From: Oceanobacillus rekensis | GTDB lineage: Bacteria > Bacillota > Bacilli > Bacillales > Amphibacillaceae | Reading direction: 5' to 3' | DNA length: 64,000 bases | Assembly: GCF_002153375.1 (NCBI RefSeq) | Contig: NZ_MTBQ01000006.1 | Coordinates: 124,001-188,000, forward strand | In this document: positions 17,232-27,341 of the stretch, one piece after another | How positions within the stretch are numbered: position 1 is the first letter of the stretch | How the letters are laid out: every line of letters begins with the position of its first letter | Translations under genes and position numbers: made by a program | Notes under the pieces: generated by a model | The model's database searches: none | The model's input: the letters and a program-made list of their open reading frames with translations, nothing else | What the model was told of the DNA's origin: nothing

Positions 17232-17547
17232 ATATTTTATCCAGTTTTTCCTCAAAGAGATCCATATGCACGATTCTTGCTTCACGTACATATTCTTTGC
17301 CTTCTAAAAAGAGTATTAATACAGGAACGGTGAAAATGGAAAAGCGCCCAGCTACTTCTTCCACAGCTTCGGCATTGATGTGACCCAGCTTGATCTCTGG
17401 GTACTTTTCCATTAATTTCTGCACTTGTGGCAGCAATCCATGACAGACGCTGCAATTTGGTCTAGAAATATAGAGAAAAGATAATTCATTTACGTTTATA
17501 AAGTTGTTGATTGATTGAATGGATGCCAGTTCTGTAAATTCTCTCAT
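17212..17547 (-). CDS. thioredoxin-like protein
   Basis: A 111-residue single thioredoxin fold with the redox motif RPNCSVCHG (Cys32, Cys35) and the cis-proline loop FTVPVLILF near residue 75. The N-terminal 15 residues are extra to classical thioredoxin, and CSVC replaces CGPC, so it is a YdbP/YtpP-like protein rather than TrxA. Cytosolic, with no signal peptide. Its redox partner is unknown. The 3' end lies in the shared terminator. Confidence 0.85.
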   Translation of the reverse strand: MREFTELASIQSINNFINVNELSFLYISRPNCSVCHGLLPQVQKLMEKYPEIKLGHINAEAVEEVAGRFSIFTVPVLILFLEGKEYVREARIVHMDLFEEKLDKIYKNVIG

Positions 17548-17675
17548 TTCGTACCTCCATTATGGTAAAGCATATTCCAAGTATAACAAGAAAAGAAATT
17601 GCAATCATAAATGATGTTTATAGTATGACTTTAAAGGTTATAGAAAATAAAACAAGAAAAATGAGGTGAACGTAA

Positions 17676-17894
17676 ATGAGTAATCAGGATAAACAATCAC
17701 CAAATAAAGAAAGTACAAAATGGAATGAAGAAGACAGAACAGAGCTAGATAAGTTTGAAAATCAGAAATTTGCGGATGATATCCCTATGGAAGATTTAAA
17801 AATTGAGTTAAAAGATGAAAAGAAGAAGACAAAAACAAAAGAAGACTCTCAAAGTGAACGGAAGTATGAAAAAAATAAAGATGAACATAATTAA
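17676..17894 (+). CDS. small highly charged hypothetical protein
   Basis: A 72-residue protein made almost wholly of Lys, Glu, Asp, Asn, Ser and Gln, with no hydrophobic core, and so probably disordered. GAGGTGAACG precedes the ATG at good distance, and a terminator follows at 18059, which together support a real gene. Small hydrophilic proteins of this type are common in spore-formers, but I cannot place it in a named family. Confidence 0.6.
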   Translation: MSNQDKQSPNKESTKWNEEDRTELDKFENQKFADDIPMEDLKIELKDEKKKTKTKEDSQSERKYEKNKDEHN

Positions 17895-18058
17895 TTTAGG
17901 ATTCTTAAGTGCAATATGCTGAAGGATTTATTACTAATTATTAAAAATGTACGTTTACTGTAGTTCAAGTGACGAGACAAGGCTTCTGATTGTTACATAT
18001 AAATAAAGTATAAATCTAGACAATAAAGTCAAAGATTTATTCCAACAACCCATAATTT

Positions 18059-18093
18059 GGAGAAGTCGATGACTATTGGCTTCTCTTTTTTTT
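18059..18093 (+). terminator. Rho-independent terminator
   Basis: GGAGAAGTC...GGCTTCTC forms an 8-bp stem followed by eight or more T on the plus strand. It lies 165 nt after the small charged gene and is the only plausible end for that transcript. Confidence 0.72.
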
Positions 18094-18132
18094 ATTGTTG
18101 AGGCAGCTGAATTTCATGATATTTTGAATAGC

Positions 18133-18178
18133 CTCATTTATTGGACCCCAAGCAATTTTCTGGGGTCCAATAAATGAG
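18133..18178 (-). terminator. 18-bp perfect stem-loop after lipA
   Basis: CTCATTTATTGGACCCCA and TGGGGTCCAATAAATGAG are exact complements around a 10-nt loop, starting 11 nt after the lipA stop codon. There is no T tract on either side, so it may act as an RNA-stabilising 3' end or a weak terminator. Confidence 0.6.
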
Positions 18179-18189
18179 TAAAGCATCCG

Positions 18190-19134
18190 TTAAAATTTGA
18201 AATTAACCTCTTTATCTTCTTGAGACTCGACAGCTTTCATATAGTCAATCCTTCTTTGTGCGGAGGATTGACTTACTTGTTCATCTGCATGATAGGAGGA
18301 ACGTACAAGTGGACCAGCTTCACAATGTGAAAAGCCCTTTTCGATAGCAATCTTTTTTAATTCCTCAAATTCGTCTGGATGGTAGTAACGTTCTACATTC
18401 AAATGCTTTTTCGTTGGCTGTAGATATTGCCCAATTGTGATGATATCGACGTTATGTGCTAATAAATCATCCATCGCTTCCAGGATTTCTTCTTTCGTTT
18501 CCCCGAGGCCTACCATAATGCTGGATTTCGTAGGGATTTTTGGTGCAACTTCCTTTACACGCTTAAGGAGCTCAAGTGATCGATCATATTTAGCGACTGC
18601 TCGCACACGTTTAGTTAAACGCCTGACCGTTTCAATATTGTGATTAAAAATATCAGGCTCACTGTCCATGAGTGTATGTAAACTTTCATAATCACCTTTC
18701 ATATCTGATGGAAGTACTTCAATTGTGCAAGCAGGACGTTGCGCGCGGATAGCTCGAACTGTATTAGCGAAAACAGCTGCACCACCGTCAGCTAAATCAT
18801 CACGGGCTACTGCTGTAACAACAACGTGTTTCAGTTCCATAATTTCAACTGAGTCAGCAACACGTTTTGGCTCGCCCCAGTCAAGTTCGTTAGGTAGTCC
18901 TGTTTTAACCGCACAGAATCGGCAACCACGTGTACATGTATCACCTAAGATCATAAATGTAGCTGTTTTACGCTCACTCCAGCATTCATAGATATTAGGG
19001 CATTTTGCTTCTTCACAAACTGTATTTAGTCGCTTATCACGCATTAAGTTTTTTAATTTTTTGTATGAATCATTTGTATTAATTTTCGTTTTTAACCATT
19101 CGGGTTTACGAATGTACTCTGCCTGTTTTGCCAA
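18190..19134 (-). CDS. lipA: lipoyl synthase
   Basis: A radical-SAM enzyme that inserts two sulfurs into protein-bound octanoyl groups. It has both cluster motifs: [12 protein letters not shown] (Cys40, 45, 51) for the auxiliary cluster and CTRGCRFC (Cys67, 71, 74) for the SAM cluster. The final [10 protein letters not shown] block carries the conserved serine. A GTG at 19143 is in frame, but AAGGAG lies only 1 nt before it. The TTG at 19134 has 10-nt spacing and gives [15 protein letters not shown], which matches Bacillus LipA. The gene overlaps lipM, so the pair is an operon. Confidence 0.96.
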   Translation of the reverse strand: MAKQAEYIRKPEWLKTKINTNDSYKKLKNLMRDKRLNTVCEEAKCPNIYECWSERKTATFMILGDTCTRGCRFCAVKTGLPNELDWGEPKRVADSVEIMELKHVVVTAVARDDLADGGAAVFANTVRAIRAQRPACTIEVLPSDMKGDYESLHTLMDSEPDIFNHNIETVRRLTKRVRAVAKYDRSLELLKRVKEVAPKIPTKSSIMVGLGETKEEILEAMDDLLAHNVDIITIGQYLQPTKKHLNVERYYHPDEFEELKKIAIEKGFSHCEAGPLVRSSYHADEQVSQSSAQRRIDYMKAVESQEDKEVNFKF

Positions 19135-19966
19135 TGTTTGCACGCTCCTTATCTAAGTTACCCCGTATGTCCAATTCATATTTTGTCTTGGCTAGTTCTT
19201 TCACTTCATTCCAATCATCTTCTGACAGTTTTAGCGGATGGAAATCAATATTTAATCCGTTCTTGAAGCCCTCTTTAAAAGCCCTTTTTAATATTTCATC
19301 ATCCACTTTTTTATCTGTTAACTGATTAATTGTAATCGCCTTCTTAGAGAAGCCATTTCGCTGTCTTTCGCGTAATTTCTCGGTAGAAAACTGAAATAAA
19401 TCAAATAGCATTGTCGTGTTAATGCTAATTGGTAGGGAACCATGTTGCAGCAGTACACCCTTTTTTCTTGTTTGTGCATTACCAGATAACTTTTTCCCAT
19501 TCACTACCATTTCGTAGATTGCTGGTTTTTCGAAGCATATAGCTGTTCTTTCTGTTTCTGATTGTTTCTTTTCCAATTCATATTCAGCAGGAATACCTAA
19601 ATTTTTATATCCTTCCAACACACCCTTTGACAAGGTGTAATAAGCTTCCTGTACGGACTTTGGAATGCCAGGTTCGCTTTCAGAAATAACCAAACTGTAT
19701 GTTAGTTCGTCGTCATGAAGTACCGCGCTGCCACCGGTCAATCGACGAACAAACTGGCAATTATGGCGTTTGATTGCTTCGAAGTCAATTTTATTTTCCA
19801 CCTTTTGGAAGTGCCCAACGGATAAACTTGGAGCCGACCATCCATAGAACCGGAGTGTTGGAGGGATTTTCCCTTCGCTATGCCAATTGATTAAACATTC
19901 ATCAAACGCCATATTTATTGCCGCATCATTTAGACCGGTATCAATAAATGCCCATTGCTTGATCAA
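19106..19966 (-). CDS. lipM: octanoyltransferase LipM
   Basis: LipM moves octanoate from acyl carrier protein to GcvH as the first step of lipoate synthesis. The sequence has the biotin/lipoate ligase fold signatures [35 protein letters not shown] and [19 protein letters not shown], with the acyl-accepting Cys at [11 protein letters not shown] (about residue 144). This position fits LipM rather than LplA. AGGAGG is 8 nt before the TTG at 19966, giving 286 residues; the GTG at 19975 is too close. Its stop lies inside lipA. Confidence 0.93.
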   Translation of the reverse strand: MIKQWAFIDTGLNDAAINMAFDECLINWHSEGKIPPTLRFYGWSAPSLSVGHFQKVENKIDFEAIKRHNCQFVRRLTGGSAVLHDDELTYSLVISESEPGIPKSVQEAYYTLSKGVLEGYKNLGIPAEYELEKKQSETERTAICFEKPAIYEMVVNGKKLSGNAQTRKKGVLLQHGSLPISINTTMLFDLFQFSTEKLRERQRNGFSKKAITINQLTDKKVDDEILKRAFKEGFKNGLNIDFHPLKLSEDDWNEVKELAKTKYELDIRGNLDKERANIGKTGRVHS

Positions 19967-19995
19967 TATTTTCACCTCCTATCCAAAATTCTCCG

Positions 19996-20033
19996 CTAAA
20001 AAGGACTGCAGGAATAAACTGCAGTCCTTTTAG
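19996..20033 (-). terminator. terminator-like hairpin directly upstream of lipM (possible attenuator)
   Basis: CTAAAAGGACTGCAG and CTGCAGTCCTTTTTAG form a 15-bp stem (one bulged A) with a 7-nt loop and a run of five T. It ends about 30 nt before the lipM start, too close for a promoter between them. It may be the trp operon terminator or an attenuator in the lipM leader. Confidence 0.7.
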
Positions 20034-20076
20034 TGAAGGTTAAAAAATACACATCGACTGCACATTCCCCACGATA

Positions 20077-20106
20077 GTATTATCCATATCGGGTACAAAG
20101 GGTCAA
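20077..20106 (-). promoter_or_regulatory. candidate promoter for lipM-lipA
   Basis: TTGACC, an 18-nt spacer and TAATAC on the minus strand, about 110 nt upstream of the lipM start and on the far side of the hairpin at 19996-20033. Two boxes with one or two mismatches each. Confidence 0.5.
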
Positions 20107-20268
20107 TACCAATAGAAAGTATTTCTCAGCCTTAAAAGCTCCCCTAGTGCGTATTTATTTAATTAACTAAGTGTTTACAATTAAAGTTTACTTGTAATTA
20201 TTGGAAATGTAAAGATAAGTTTGATAATTCTTGTGATCCAAAATTAATATGAAATGAAAGCCGCATAT

Positions 20269-21060
20269 CTAACTTTTCACTTCTGCAAGGATACTTTCTT
20301 GAATCAGGCGGTTAACTTCCTTAAATTGTTTTTCGTGTAAAAGCTGAACAATTTTACTTCCTACGATTACCCCATCACAATGCTTGCTAAGTGCATGTGC
20401 CTGTTCCGAATTGGATACCCCAAAACCGGCTAATACAGGTACATCACTATATTTCTTTAAGTCATCCAGGTAGGAAGTTACATTCGTATCATGTTTTGTC
20501 CGGGCACCTGTCGTTCCATTGACGGCAACTGCATATAGGAATCCTTCCGAACGCTTTGCTAGTTCAACTAAACGCTCCTTTGGACTTGTCATTGCAGCAA
20601 GCCTGACAAATGCAATATCATGATCACTTAAAGAGGGGGAAATAATGTGTTCTTCCTCCATTGGCAGGTCAGGGATAATAATACCATCAACCCCTGCGTT
20701 CGCTGCGTCTTTAGCAAATTTTTCTATCCCATAAACTAAAATGGGATTTAAATAAGTCATGATGACAATTGGAATGGAGCGATTTTCTTTCGTAGATTGC
20801 AGAGTCTCTAATACATTTGTTAAGGTTGTTCCATTGTCTAATGCACGTATGCCAGCCTCTTGAATAGTTGGACCATCTGCAACTGGATCTGAGAAGGGGA
20901 TACCAAGTTCAATTGCTGATGCCCCACAATCCTGTATGAAATTTATTCTCTCTTCCAAAATGTCGAGTCCGCCATCACCAGCCATAATATATGGAGCAAA
21001 TATATTTTGATTGGATTTGATTTTTTCATGTAACGCTTTTTCTAATTTTGCTTTACCCAT
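20269..21060 (-). CDS. trpA: tryptophan synthase alpha chain
   Basis: TrpA cleaves indole-3-glycerol phosphate to indole for the beta chain. The 263-residue TIM barrel shows AIELGIPFSDPVADGPTIQ with the catalytic Glu and Asp region near residues 50-65, PDLPMEEE near 130 and the phosphate-binding VLAGFGVSN and GVIVGSKIV blocks. It is the last gene of trpEGDCFBA and its start overlaps the trpB stop by one base (TAATG). Confidence 0.97.
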   Translation of the reverse strand: MGKAKLEKALHEKIKSNQNIFAPYIMAGDGGLDILEERINFIQDCGASAIELGIPFSDPVADGPTIQEAGIRALDNGTTLTNVLETLQSTKENRSIPIVIMTYLNPILVYGIEKFAKDAANAGVDGIIIPDLPMEEEHIISPSLSDHDIAFVRLAAMTSPKERLVELAKRSEGFLYAVAVNGTTGARTKHDTNVTSYLDDLKKYSDVPVLAGFGVSNSEQAHALSKHCDGVIVGSKIVQLLHEKQFKEVNRLIQESILAEVKS

Positions 21061-22259
21061 TATAATTCTCCTCCAATCCGGTCCTTTACTTGTTCTACAT
21101 CTTTATCACCGCGCCCTGAAAGACAGATGACGATTGTCTCATCTGGTGACATTTCAGGCGCGAGCTTCATGGCATATGCCACTGCATGGGAACTCTCTAA
21201 GGCAGGGATAATTCCTTCTGTTTTTGATAAATATTGAAATGCATCAAGTGCTTCTTCATCAGTGATTGATGTGTATGTGACACGATTTGTCTCGTGTAAA
21301 TGACTGTGTTCCGGTCCCACTCCAGGATAGTCCAAACCTGCAGAAATGGAGGAGGCTTCTTCAATTTGGCCATGCTCATCCTGCAAGAGATATGTCATTG
21401 TCCCGTGTAATACACCGATATCTCCACCTGATAATGTTGCTGCATGCTTATTTGTTTCGATGCCTGCTCCACCAGCTTCTACTCCAAATAATGCTACATC
21501 CTTATCTTCAATAAATGGATAAAACATACCCATTGCATTACTTCCACCACCGACGCAGGCTACTACAGCTTCAGGAAGCTTGCCATTCTGTTCCATGATT
21601 TGTTTTTTTGTTTCGGAACCAATAACAGATTGCAGATCACGAACGATTTTTGGGAATGGATGTGGTCCGACAACAGATCCGATAATATAATGTGTGTCTT
21701 CCACATGATTGACCCAGTATCGTAATGCTTCATTGACCGCATCTTTCAAGGTGCCACTCCCTTGAGAGACACTTCTTACTTCTGCACCTAGTAATTCCAT
21801 TCGGAACACGTTCAGTTTTTGGCGGCGAATATCCTCTTCACCCATAAACACGATGCATTCAAGGTCGAGCAGGGCACAAACTGTTGCAGTAGCAACACCG
21901 TGTTGACCTGCACCAGTTTCTGCAACAACTTTTTTCTTGCCCATCCGAGCTGTTAAGAGTGCTTGGCCGATGGTGTTATTAATCTTATGTGCTCCAGTAT
22001 GATTAAGGTCTTCGCGTTTTAAATAAACCTTCGCACCACCTAAATTTTTCGTTAGTTGTTCTGCGAAATATAATGGGGTTTCCCGGCCGATATATTGTTT
22101 TAAATAGTAGTTTAATTTACTTGTGAAATCTGGGTCTTTCATAGCTGTTTCATATTCTTCTTCTAATTCAAGTACTGCAGGCATTAATAATTCTGGAACA
22201 AATCTTCCTCCAAAATCTCCATATTTTCCAGTTTTATCTGGCATCGTGTATGCTGTCAT
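21060..22259 (-). CDS. trpB: tryptophan synthase beta chain
   Basis: TrpB condenses indole with serine using PLP. The 399-residue sequence has [16 protein letters not shown] at the N-terminus, [16 protein letters not shown] with the PLP lysine near residue 90, [18 protein letters not shown], the phosphate loop [15 protein letters not shown] and [12 protein letters not shown] at the end. It overlaps trpF by 4 nt (ATGA), consistent with coupled translation. It is a normal TrpB1 type. Confidence 0.98.
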   Translation of the reverse strand: MTAYTMPDKTGKYGDFGGRFVPELLMPAVLELEEEYETAMKDPDFTSKLNYYLKQYIGRETPLYFAEQLTKNLGGAKVYLKREDLNHTGAHKINNTIGQALLTARMGKKKVVAETGAGQHGVATATVCALLDLECIVFMGEEDIRRQKLNVFRMELLGAEVRSVSQGSGTLKDAVNEALRYWVNHVEDTHYIIGSVVGPHPFPKIVRDLQSVIGSETKKQIMEQNGKLPEAVVACVGGGSNAMGMFYPFIEDKDVALFGVEAGGAGIETNKHAATLSGGDIGVLHGTMTYLLQDEHGQIEEASSISAGLDYPGVGPEHSHLHETNRVTYTSITDEEALDAFQYLSKTEGIIPALESSHAVAYAMKLAPEMSPDETIVICLSGRGDKDVEQVKDRIGGEL

Positions 22260-22876
22260 GTGACTTCATCCTTTCGTGTTTGTTTAGCATTGGTAATAAA
22301 CTGTTTGATTTTATTGACATCCTTTTGTCCGCCTGTTTCCACACCACTTGAAACATCGACAGCTACAGGATTCACTTTTTCAATTCCGTCTTTTACATTT
22401 TCCGGTGTCAGTCCCCCGGCGAGAATAACTTTACTGTAATCCAATTGCAGACTATCAAGTAAATTCCAATCAAATACAGTGCCGTTACCACCGCGGCTTT
22501 TTTTGCTCGGGGTATCCAATAGGCAGTAATCACAGGGATATTGTTTCAGATTTTCAATTGCTTCTTTTTCTGCTGGGCATGCTTTGATAATTTCATAGGG
22601 AAGTTGCTCAGCAACTTCAGCCGGTTCATCTCCATGTAATTGAATAACATCCAGCCCAACAACCTCAGCAATTTGCATCATGTTTTCTATCGTTTCGTTT
22701 ACAAATACACCGACTTTCTTAACGGATGCTGGGATGTATTGGGATATTGAAGCAGCATCAGCAGGTGAGATTTCTCGCTTACTATGGGCAAAAACAAACC
22801 CGATGAAATCAGCCCCGCTTTTTACTGCCGCATGGGCTGCTTCCTTAGATGTTATCCCGCAAATCTTAACGAGCAT
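22256..22876 (-). CDS. trpF: phosphoribosylanthranilate isomerase
   Basis: A 206-residue TIM barrel that converts phosphoribosylanthranilate to CdRP. Catalytic Cys is in [12 protein letters not shown] at residue 6. The Asp region is [19 protein letters not shown] near 118-136, and phosphate binding is at [10 protein letters not shown] and [11 protein letters not shown]. It overlaps trpC by 11 nt and trpB by 4 nt. Confidence 0.97.
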   Translation of the reverse strand: MLVKICGITSKEAAHAAVKSGADFIGFVFAHSKREISPADAASISQYIPASVKKVGVFVNETIENMMQIAEVVGLDVIQLHGDEPAEVAEQLPYEIIKACPAEKEAIENLKQYPCDYCLLDTPSKKSRGGNGTVFDWNLLDSLQLDYSKVILAGGLTPENVKDGIEKVNPVAVDVSSGVETGGQKDVNKIKQFITNAKQTRKDEVT

Positions 22877-23663
22877 TGATTTTTTCTCCTTTTATAGGTA
22901 AGGGGATCTGCAACTGCCCGAAGGTTTCTTCCACGTTAGCTGATCGCATAAGTGTTTCACCTACAAGGATTGCTGCTGCACCAACATCGGCTACACGCTT
23001 TACATCATGATTTGTTTTCATTCCACTTTCACTGATTAGAATGGTTTCAGGATTTGTTACCATGTGTGCAAGTTCCTCCGTTATTTTTAAATCCACTTCA
23101 AACGTTTTTAAGTTCCGATTATTGATTCCGATGATTTCTGGATTTACTTCAAGAGCACGCTTCATTTCCTCTTCATTATGAACTTCAACTAGAATTTCCA
23201 ATTCCAGTGTTCTTGCGTAATTATAGAGCTTCTTAAATTGTTCATCTGATAATGCAGCAACAATAAGCAATATAATGTTGGCCCCAGCAGCCTTAGCATG
23301 ATCAATTTGAATGGTGTCGATCATAAAATCTTTACATAGAACAGGGATATCCACCGCACAACGGACTGCTTGGAGGTCTTTCATAGAACCGTTAAAAAAA
23401 GTTTCGTCTGTAAGTACAGAAATTGCTGCCGCGCCAGATTTTTCATATTGCTTTGCTTGTTCGATCGGGTCGACTTCCATATCGATTGCTCCTTTGGAAG
23501 GGGAGGAGCGTTTGATTTCCGCAATAATATTCATATTGGGAGATGAAGCTACCTTGCTTTTAAAAGTGGGAACGGATTTTTGGGACCCCTCTAATAATGG
23601 AATGTTGATTAGTCCGATAATTTCTTTTGCCTTTTCTGTTAAAATCTTATCTAGGATTGTCAT
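22866..23663 (-). CDS. trpC: indole-3-glycerol phosphate synthase
   Basis: A 265-residue TIM barrel that closes the indole ring. The N-terminal helix is followed by IIAEIKRSSPSKGAI (catalytic Glu and Lys), VLTDETFFNGS, VLCKDFMIDTIQI with the catalytic Lys, IGINNRNLKTFEVDL and LISESGMKT. It abuts trpD (no intergenic base) and overlaps trpF. It is monofunctional, unlike the E. coli TrpC-TrpF fusion. Confidence 0.97.
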   Translation of the reverse strand: MTILDKILTEKAKEIIGLINIPLLEGSQKSVPTFKSKVASSPNMNIIAEIKRSSPSKGAIDMEVDPIEQAKQYEKSGAAAISVLTDETFFNGSMKDLQAVRCAVDIPVLCKDFMIDTIQIDHAKAAGANIILLIVAALSDEQFKKLYNYARTLELEILVEVHNEEEMKRALEVNPEIIGINNRNLKTFEVDLKITEELAHMVTNPETILISESGMKTNHDVKRVADVGAAAILVGETLMRSANVEETFGQLQIPLPIKGEKINAR

Positions 23664-24689
23664 TTAATACACCTCACTTGGAATTTTACTGCTAAAGTCT
23701 ACAAGACGTTCTAATCTTTCTAATGCTGCACCTGAAAGAATACTTTCTCGAGCTAGATTGATTCCATCCTTTATGGTAGCTGCTTTGCCATTGGTATATA
23801 TTCCGAGTCCTGCATTTAATAACACAGTATCAAAATAAGCTCCTTGTTTTCCTTTTAAGACGGACATCAGAATCTCTGCATTTTCCTTTGAATCGCCACC
23901 GCGAATCGAATCATTCGAATACACTGGTAAACCAACTTCTTCAGGGTGGAGACTTATGGATTTAAGCTCACCATTTTCAAGAATAATTAAATCGTTAGAG
24001 CCTGCTAGGGATGCCTCATCCATGGAACCAGCACCTGTAACAACGACAGCACGACGTCTGTTCAGCTTTTTCAAGGATGCAGCAATCACAGGGAGCAAGT
24101 CTTTTCGGTAAACACCTATTAATTGTGTATCAAGTTCAATTGGATTTGTTAGTGGACCAATGGGATTAAAAATCGTAGGCAATCCCAAGTTTTTGCGTAC
24201 GATTGAAAATGGTTTAAGTGCTTCATGAACATGTGGTGCGAATAGAAAAGCAATCTTATTTTCAATCAACATTTCCTCGACATGTTCTTTTGAAAATGAA
24301 AGGGAGACACCTAAATGTTCTAGCACATCGGCACTACCAGTTTTACTTGAAATACTTCGGTTACCATGCTTTGCAACCGTGATTCCAGCACCAGCCATTA
24401 CAAATGCAGAGGTTGTGCTAATATTGAAACTGTTTGATTGGTCACCACCTGTACCACAGTTATCGATGGCACCCGGTATTGGAATCGTTTGGAATGATGA
24501 TTTCTCTCGAATGACTTCAACAAGTCCGGTAATCTCATCTGCTGTTTCACCTTTTGCCTGAAGAGCCGTCAGTAATGCGGCAATTTGGGACTCTGTTACT
24601 TCATCCGTAAAGCAATAATTTGTTGCAGCCTTCATTTCTTCCACTGTTAAATTTTCACCATTGATTACTTTTTTAAGATACTGTTTCAT
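23664..24689 (-). CDS. trpD: anthranilate phosphoribosyltransferase
   Basis: A 341-residue transferase that adds phosphoribose from PRPP to anthranilate. It has the PRPP site DNCGTGGDQSNSFNISTTSAF near residue 77, KHGNRSISSKTGSADVLE and the metal site MDEASLAGSNDL near 223. It starts inside the end of trpG (17-nt overlap) and is monofunctional. Confidence 0.97.
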   Translation of the reverse strand: MKQYLKKVINGENLTVEEMKAATNYCFTDEVTESQIAALLTALQAKGETADEITGLVEVIREKSSFQTIPIPGAIDNCGTGGDQSNSFNISTTSAFVMAGAGITVAKHGNRSISSKTGSADVLEHLGVSLSFSKEHVEEMLIENKIAFLFAPHVHEALKPFSIVRKNLGLPTIFNPIGPLTNPIELDTQLIGVYRKDLLPVIAASLKKLNRRRAVVVTGAGSMDEASLAGSNDLIILENGELKSISLHPEEVGLPVYSNDSIRGGDSKENAEILMSVLKGKQGAYFDTVLLNAGLGIYTNGKAATIKDGINLARESILSGAALERLERLVDFSSKIPSEVY

Positions 24690-25275
24690 TTGTAACTATC
24701 TCCTTTCCTATCCCGTTTAAGAAATTTTTGATCATTTGTTTTCCAGAGGGGCTACCAATTGATTCTGGGTGAAACTGCATGCCGTAAATTGGATATTCAT
24801 CATGTTTGATAGCCATGATCTCGTTATCATCAATCGAAACTGCAGCAATTTCCAAATCATTTGGAAACCCTTCATGATCGATTACATATGAATGGTAGCG
24901 CATGACTTCTGCAGGAGTTTGCAGATTTTTGAATATCTCAGTTTCGTTATGCGATACAAGTGAAGTTTTGCCATGTTTGATTTGTCTTGCTGGTCTTACT
25001 CTACCGCCAAGAGCTACCCCAATTACCTGATGTCCAAGACATACTCCCAATATTGGTATGGATTTATAGAATCTCTGGACAGCTTCGACACAAATGCCAG
25101 CTTTGTCTGGTAATCCAGGACCCGGTGAGATAATGATTGCTTCAGGATTTAGTTGTTCGACTTCGGTTATAGTAATTTTGTCGTTTCTGACAACCATCAC
25201 GTCAACATTGTGTTCGGAAACATATTGAAAGAGGTTATAGGTGAAAGAATCATAGTTATCAATTAATAGGATCAA
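24673..25275 (-). CDS. trpG: anthranilate synthase component II (glutamine amidotransferase)
   Basis: A 200-residue class I glutamine amidotransferase that supplies ammonia to TrpE. The triad is Cys in LGVCLGHQVIG near residue 80 and His-Glu in MQFHPESIGS near 170. YDSFTYNLFQY at the start is typical. In Bacillus subtilis the equivalent subunit is in the folate operon (PabA/TrpG, shared), whereas here it lies inside trp with 17-nt overlaps on both sides. It could still serve folate synthesis too. Confidence 0.94.
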   Translation of the reverse strand: MILLIDNYDSFTYNLFQYVSEHNVDVMVVRNDKITITEVEQLNPEAIIISPGPGLPDKAGICVEAVQRFYKSIPILGVCLGHQVIGVALGGRVRPARQIKHGKTSLVSHNETEIFKNLQTPAEVMRYHSYVIDHEGFPNDLEIAAVSIDDNEIMAIKHDEYPIYGMQFHPESIGSPSGKQMIKNFLNGIGKEIVTNETVS

Positions 25276-26668
25276 GTTGCTGCACCTCCATTAAAGATCT
25301 GGCCTTATTCAATGTTTCTTGATATTCATTTTCAGGAACCGAATCAAAAACAATTCCAGCACCTGCTTGTATATGGGCAATATTATTTTTTATAATAAGT
25401 GAACGTATTGTAAGTGCAATATTTAAATCATGATTAAAATTAATGTAGCCAATCCCTCCACCATATGCACCACGCTTCTTTTCTTCCAGATTATTGATAA
25501 TCTGCATGGCCCTTATCTTAGGTGCACCAGAGACAGTTCCCGCTGGAAGACAGGTGATCAATGCATCGATACCTGATAAATCGTCCTTCAATTTTCCTTT
25601 AACTTCAGAAACGATATGCATCACATGTTGGTATCTCTCCACTTTCATATAGGTTGGAACGGTAATACTATTAATCTCGCATACACGCCCAATATCATTT
25701 CTGCTAAGATCAACGAGCATGCGATGTTCAGCGATTTCCTTTTCATCGGAAAGCAGTTCATTCTTAAACTTTTCGTCTTCTGCTGCAGTTCTACCGCGGG
25801 GCCGTGTTCCTGCAATCGGATTCGTAACAATTTCTCTCCCAGTAGTCTGAACTAAACTTTCTGGAGATGCCCCAAGAATCAAATAATCCTCAAAGTCAAT
25901 GTAAAACATATATGGAGAAGGATTCGCCTTTCTTAGCTTTTGATAAAAAGAAAAAGGAAAACTTGGATGTTCATGGATTTTGGCGGTCATCCGCTGGGAT
26001 AGTACCACCTGAAAAATATCACCCTGTTTGATATATTCCTTAGCAATATTAACTTTCTCTTTAAAGCTTTCTTCTGTTGTTTCCGATTCAAAGTGGATGC
26101 TTTTAAAATCAATATCACTCGGATTTTCATTGCTAGTTAGTGATTCTTTCAGCTTCTCTACTCTTGCCTCTAGCATATTTTCAGCTTGATTGTCCGTATT
26201 CACAGCAATTAGATAAATGTCGTTATTGGTATGATCAAAAACAATGACATCTTTATAAACCATGAAATGAAGATCAGGCATATCCAATACATCTGGCAAT
26301 GGGTTACCAATATTCTCAAATTGTTGGATGGAATCATAACCGATATATCCAACCGCACCACCAAAAAAAGGTAATGGTAAATCGATATCTCTCATTGGTA
26401 AGTGACTTTTAAGATAAATGAGAGCATTCTCTTTTATTGATTCCGTTTTCTCTGTTTCCAGATTAATAATGGTTGTTTGATCACCATGCCCGATAATTTC
26501 CTCATAAGGATTCATTCCTAAAAATGAGAATTTCCCTTTTTGCTCATGTTGAAAGGTACTTTCCAGCAAGAATTTTTTTCTGCCCGAGAAATTTTTAAGA
26601 ACCTGTATAGGGGTTAAATCGTTTGCAGCCATTTTTGAATAATGGAAGGCTTTATCTGTCTTAGGCAT
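25259..26668 (-). CDS. trpE: anthranilate synthase component I
   Basis: The 469-residue chorismate-using subunit makes anthranilate with TrpG. The C-terminal half has the chorismate-binding blocks QGDIFQVVLSQRM, YMFYIDFEDYLILGASPESLV, TNPIAGTRPRGRT, DLSRNDIGRVC and the ITCLPAGTVSGAPK motif near residue 380. The N-terminal domain holds the allosteric LLESTFQ motif. AGAGGAG precedes the ATG. It is the first gene after two Trp T-boxes. Confidence 0.96.
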   Translation of the reverse strand: MPKTDKAFHYSKMAANDLTPIQVLKNFSGRKKFLLESTFQHEQKGKFSFLGMNPYEEIIGHGDQTTIINLETEKTESIKENALIYLKSHLPMRDIDLPLPFFGGAVGYIGYDSIQQFENIGNPLPDVLDMPDLHFMVYKDVIVFDHTNNDIYLIAVNTDNQAENMLEARVEKLKESLTSNENPSDIDFKSIHFESETTEESFKEKVNIAKEYIKQGDIFQVVLSQRMTAKIHEHPSFPFSFYQKLRKANPSPYMFYIDFEDYLILGASPESLVQTTGREIVTNPIAGTRPRGRTAAEDEKFKNELLSDEKEIAEHRMLVDLSRNDIGRVCEINSITVPTYMKVERYQHVMHIVSEVKGKLKDDLSGIDALITCLPAGTVSGAPKIRAMQIINNLEEKKRGAYGGGIGYINFNHDLNIALTIRSLIIKNNIAHIQAGAGIVFDSVPENEYQETLNKARSLMEVQQLDPIN

Positions 26669-26701
26669 CTTTCACACTCCTCTGTATGTTTTTGAAGAAA
26701 T

Positions 26702-27005
26702 AAAAAAAGCCCCCTATAAACACAAAACGTATGTGCTTATAGAGGACGTATGTAACGCGGTGCCACCTCACTTGAAAAGAGTAATCTTTTCATCTTGTTC
26801 AGATACGGATTCACTGCATTTAACTTGCATGTAAATCGATATCCTATCCGTATAACGGCGGAAACCCGTATTTTCCTACTAAAGCCAGTAGTGATGGCTA
26901 ATTAAGAAAACCTCTCGTAAGTCCATTCAACAATTACCCGCGTGCTGGAATTCCACCATCACCAGCTCTCTGCAACGCGTTTAGATATTGTTTACTAATC
27001 TTACT
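26702..27005 (-). promoter_or_regulatory. Trp T-box leader, promoter-distal copy
   Basis: On the minus strand, the specifier region is GTTGAATGGACTTACGAGAG, with TGG at 26925-26923 in the usual GAA-NNN-A context. The distal loop is GAGAGCTGGTGATGGTGG, the T-box sequence AGTGAGGTGGCACCGCGTTA is at 26772-26753, and the terminator CCTATAAGCACA..TGTGTTTATAGG with a T run is at 26746-26702. The element senses uncharged tRNA-Trp and controls trpEGDCFBA. Confidence 0.94.
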
Positions 27006-27049
27006 TAACGATTTTTGTTATTAAATTTTTATATGATAGCTCTGAGAAT

Positions 27050-27330
27050 ACAAAAAGGCCCCTCTATCCGAAAAGGACGAGGGACCGTGGTACCACCTTT
27101 ATTAGCTGAAAACAGCTCACTTTAGCAATATCAAGCATAATTGCTTGATATTCGTCTCGTATAACGATGAGACCTGTTCGCCAAAGCCTACTGCAAATAA
27201 TTGATTGGTTCGGTTTGGAAGCTCAGAAGTCCATTCATCTATTGGAATCACACTGGTTTGCACCAATCCACCAGTTCTCTATGGTGTCCCAATAAATTAC
27301 TACTCTTCATCAACGCTTGAATAATTAATT
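27050..27330 (-). promoter_or_regulatory. Trp T-box leader, promoter-proximal copy
   Basis: A second complete T-box precedes the first. It has TGATGAAGAGTAGTAAT at the start, AGAGAACTGGTGGATTGGTG in the distal loop and specifier TGG at 27233-27231 in GATGAATGGACTTCTGAG. The T-box sequence AAAGGTGGTACCACGGTCCC is at 27101-27082, and the terminator CCCTCGTCC..GGATAGAGGGG plus a T run is at 27084-27050. Both copies read a Trp codon, so two independent antitermination events would be needed for full expression. Confidence 0.94.
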
Positions 27331-27341
27331 TATTAAAACTA

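Noticed and set aside
19106-19966. Lipoate-protein ligase LplA
   Set aside because: The Cys near residue 144 in AICFEKP, the overall length and the close match to Bacillus LipM favour the octanoyltransferase.
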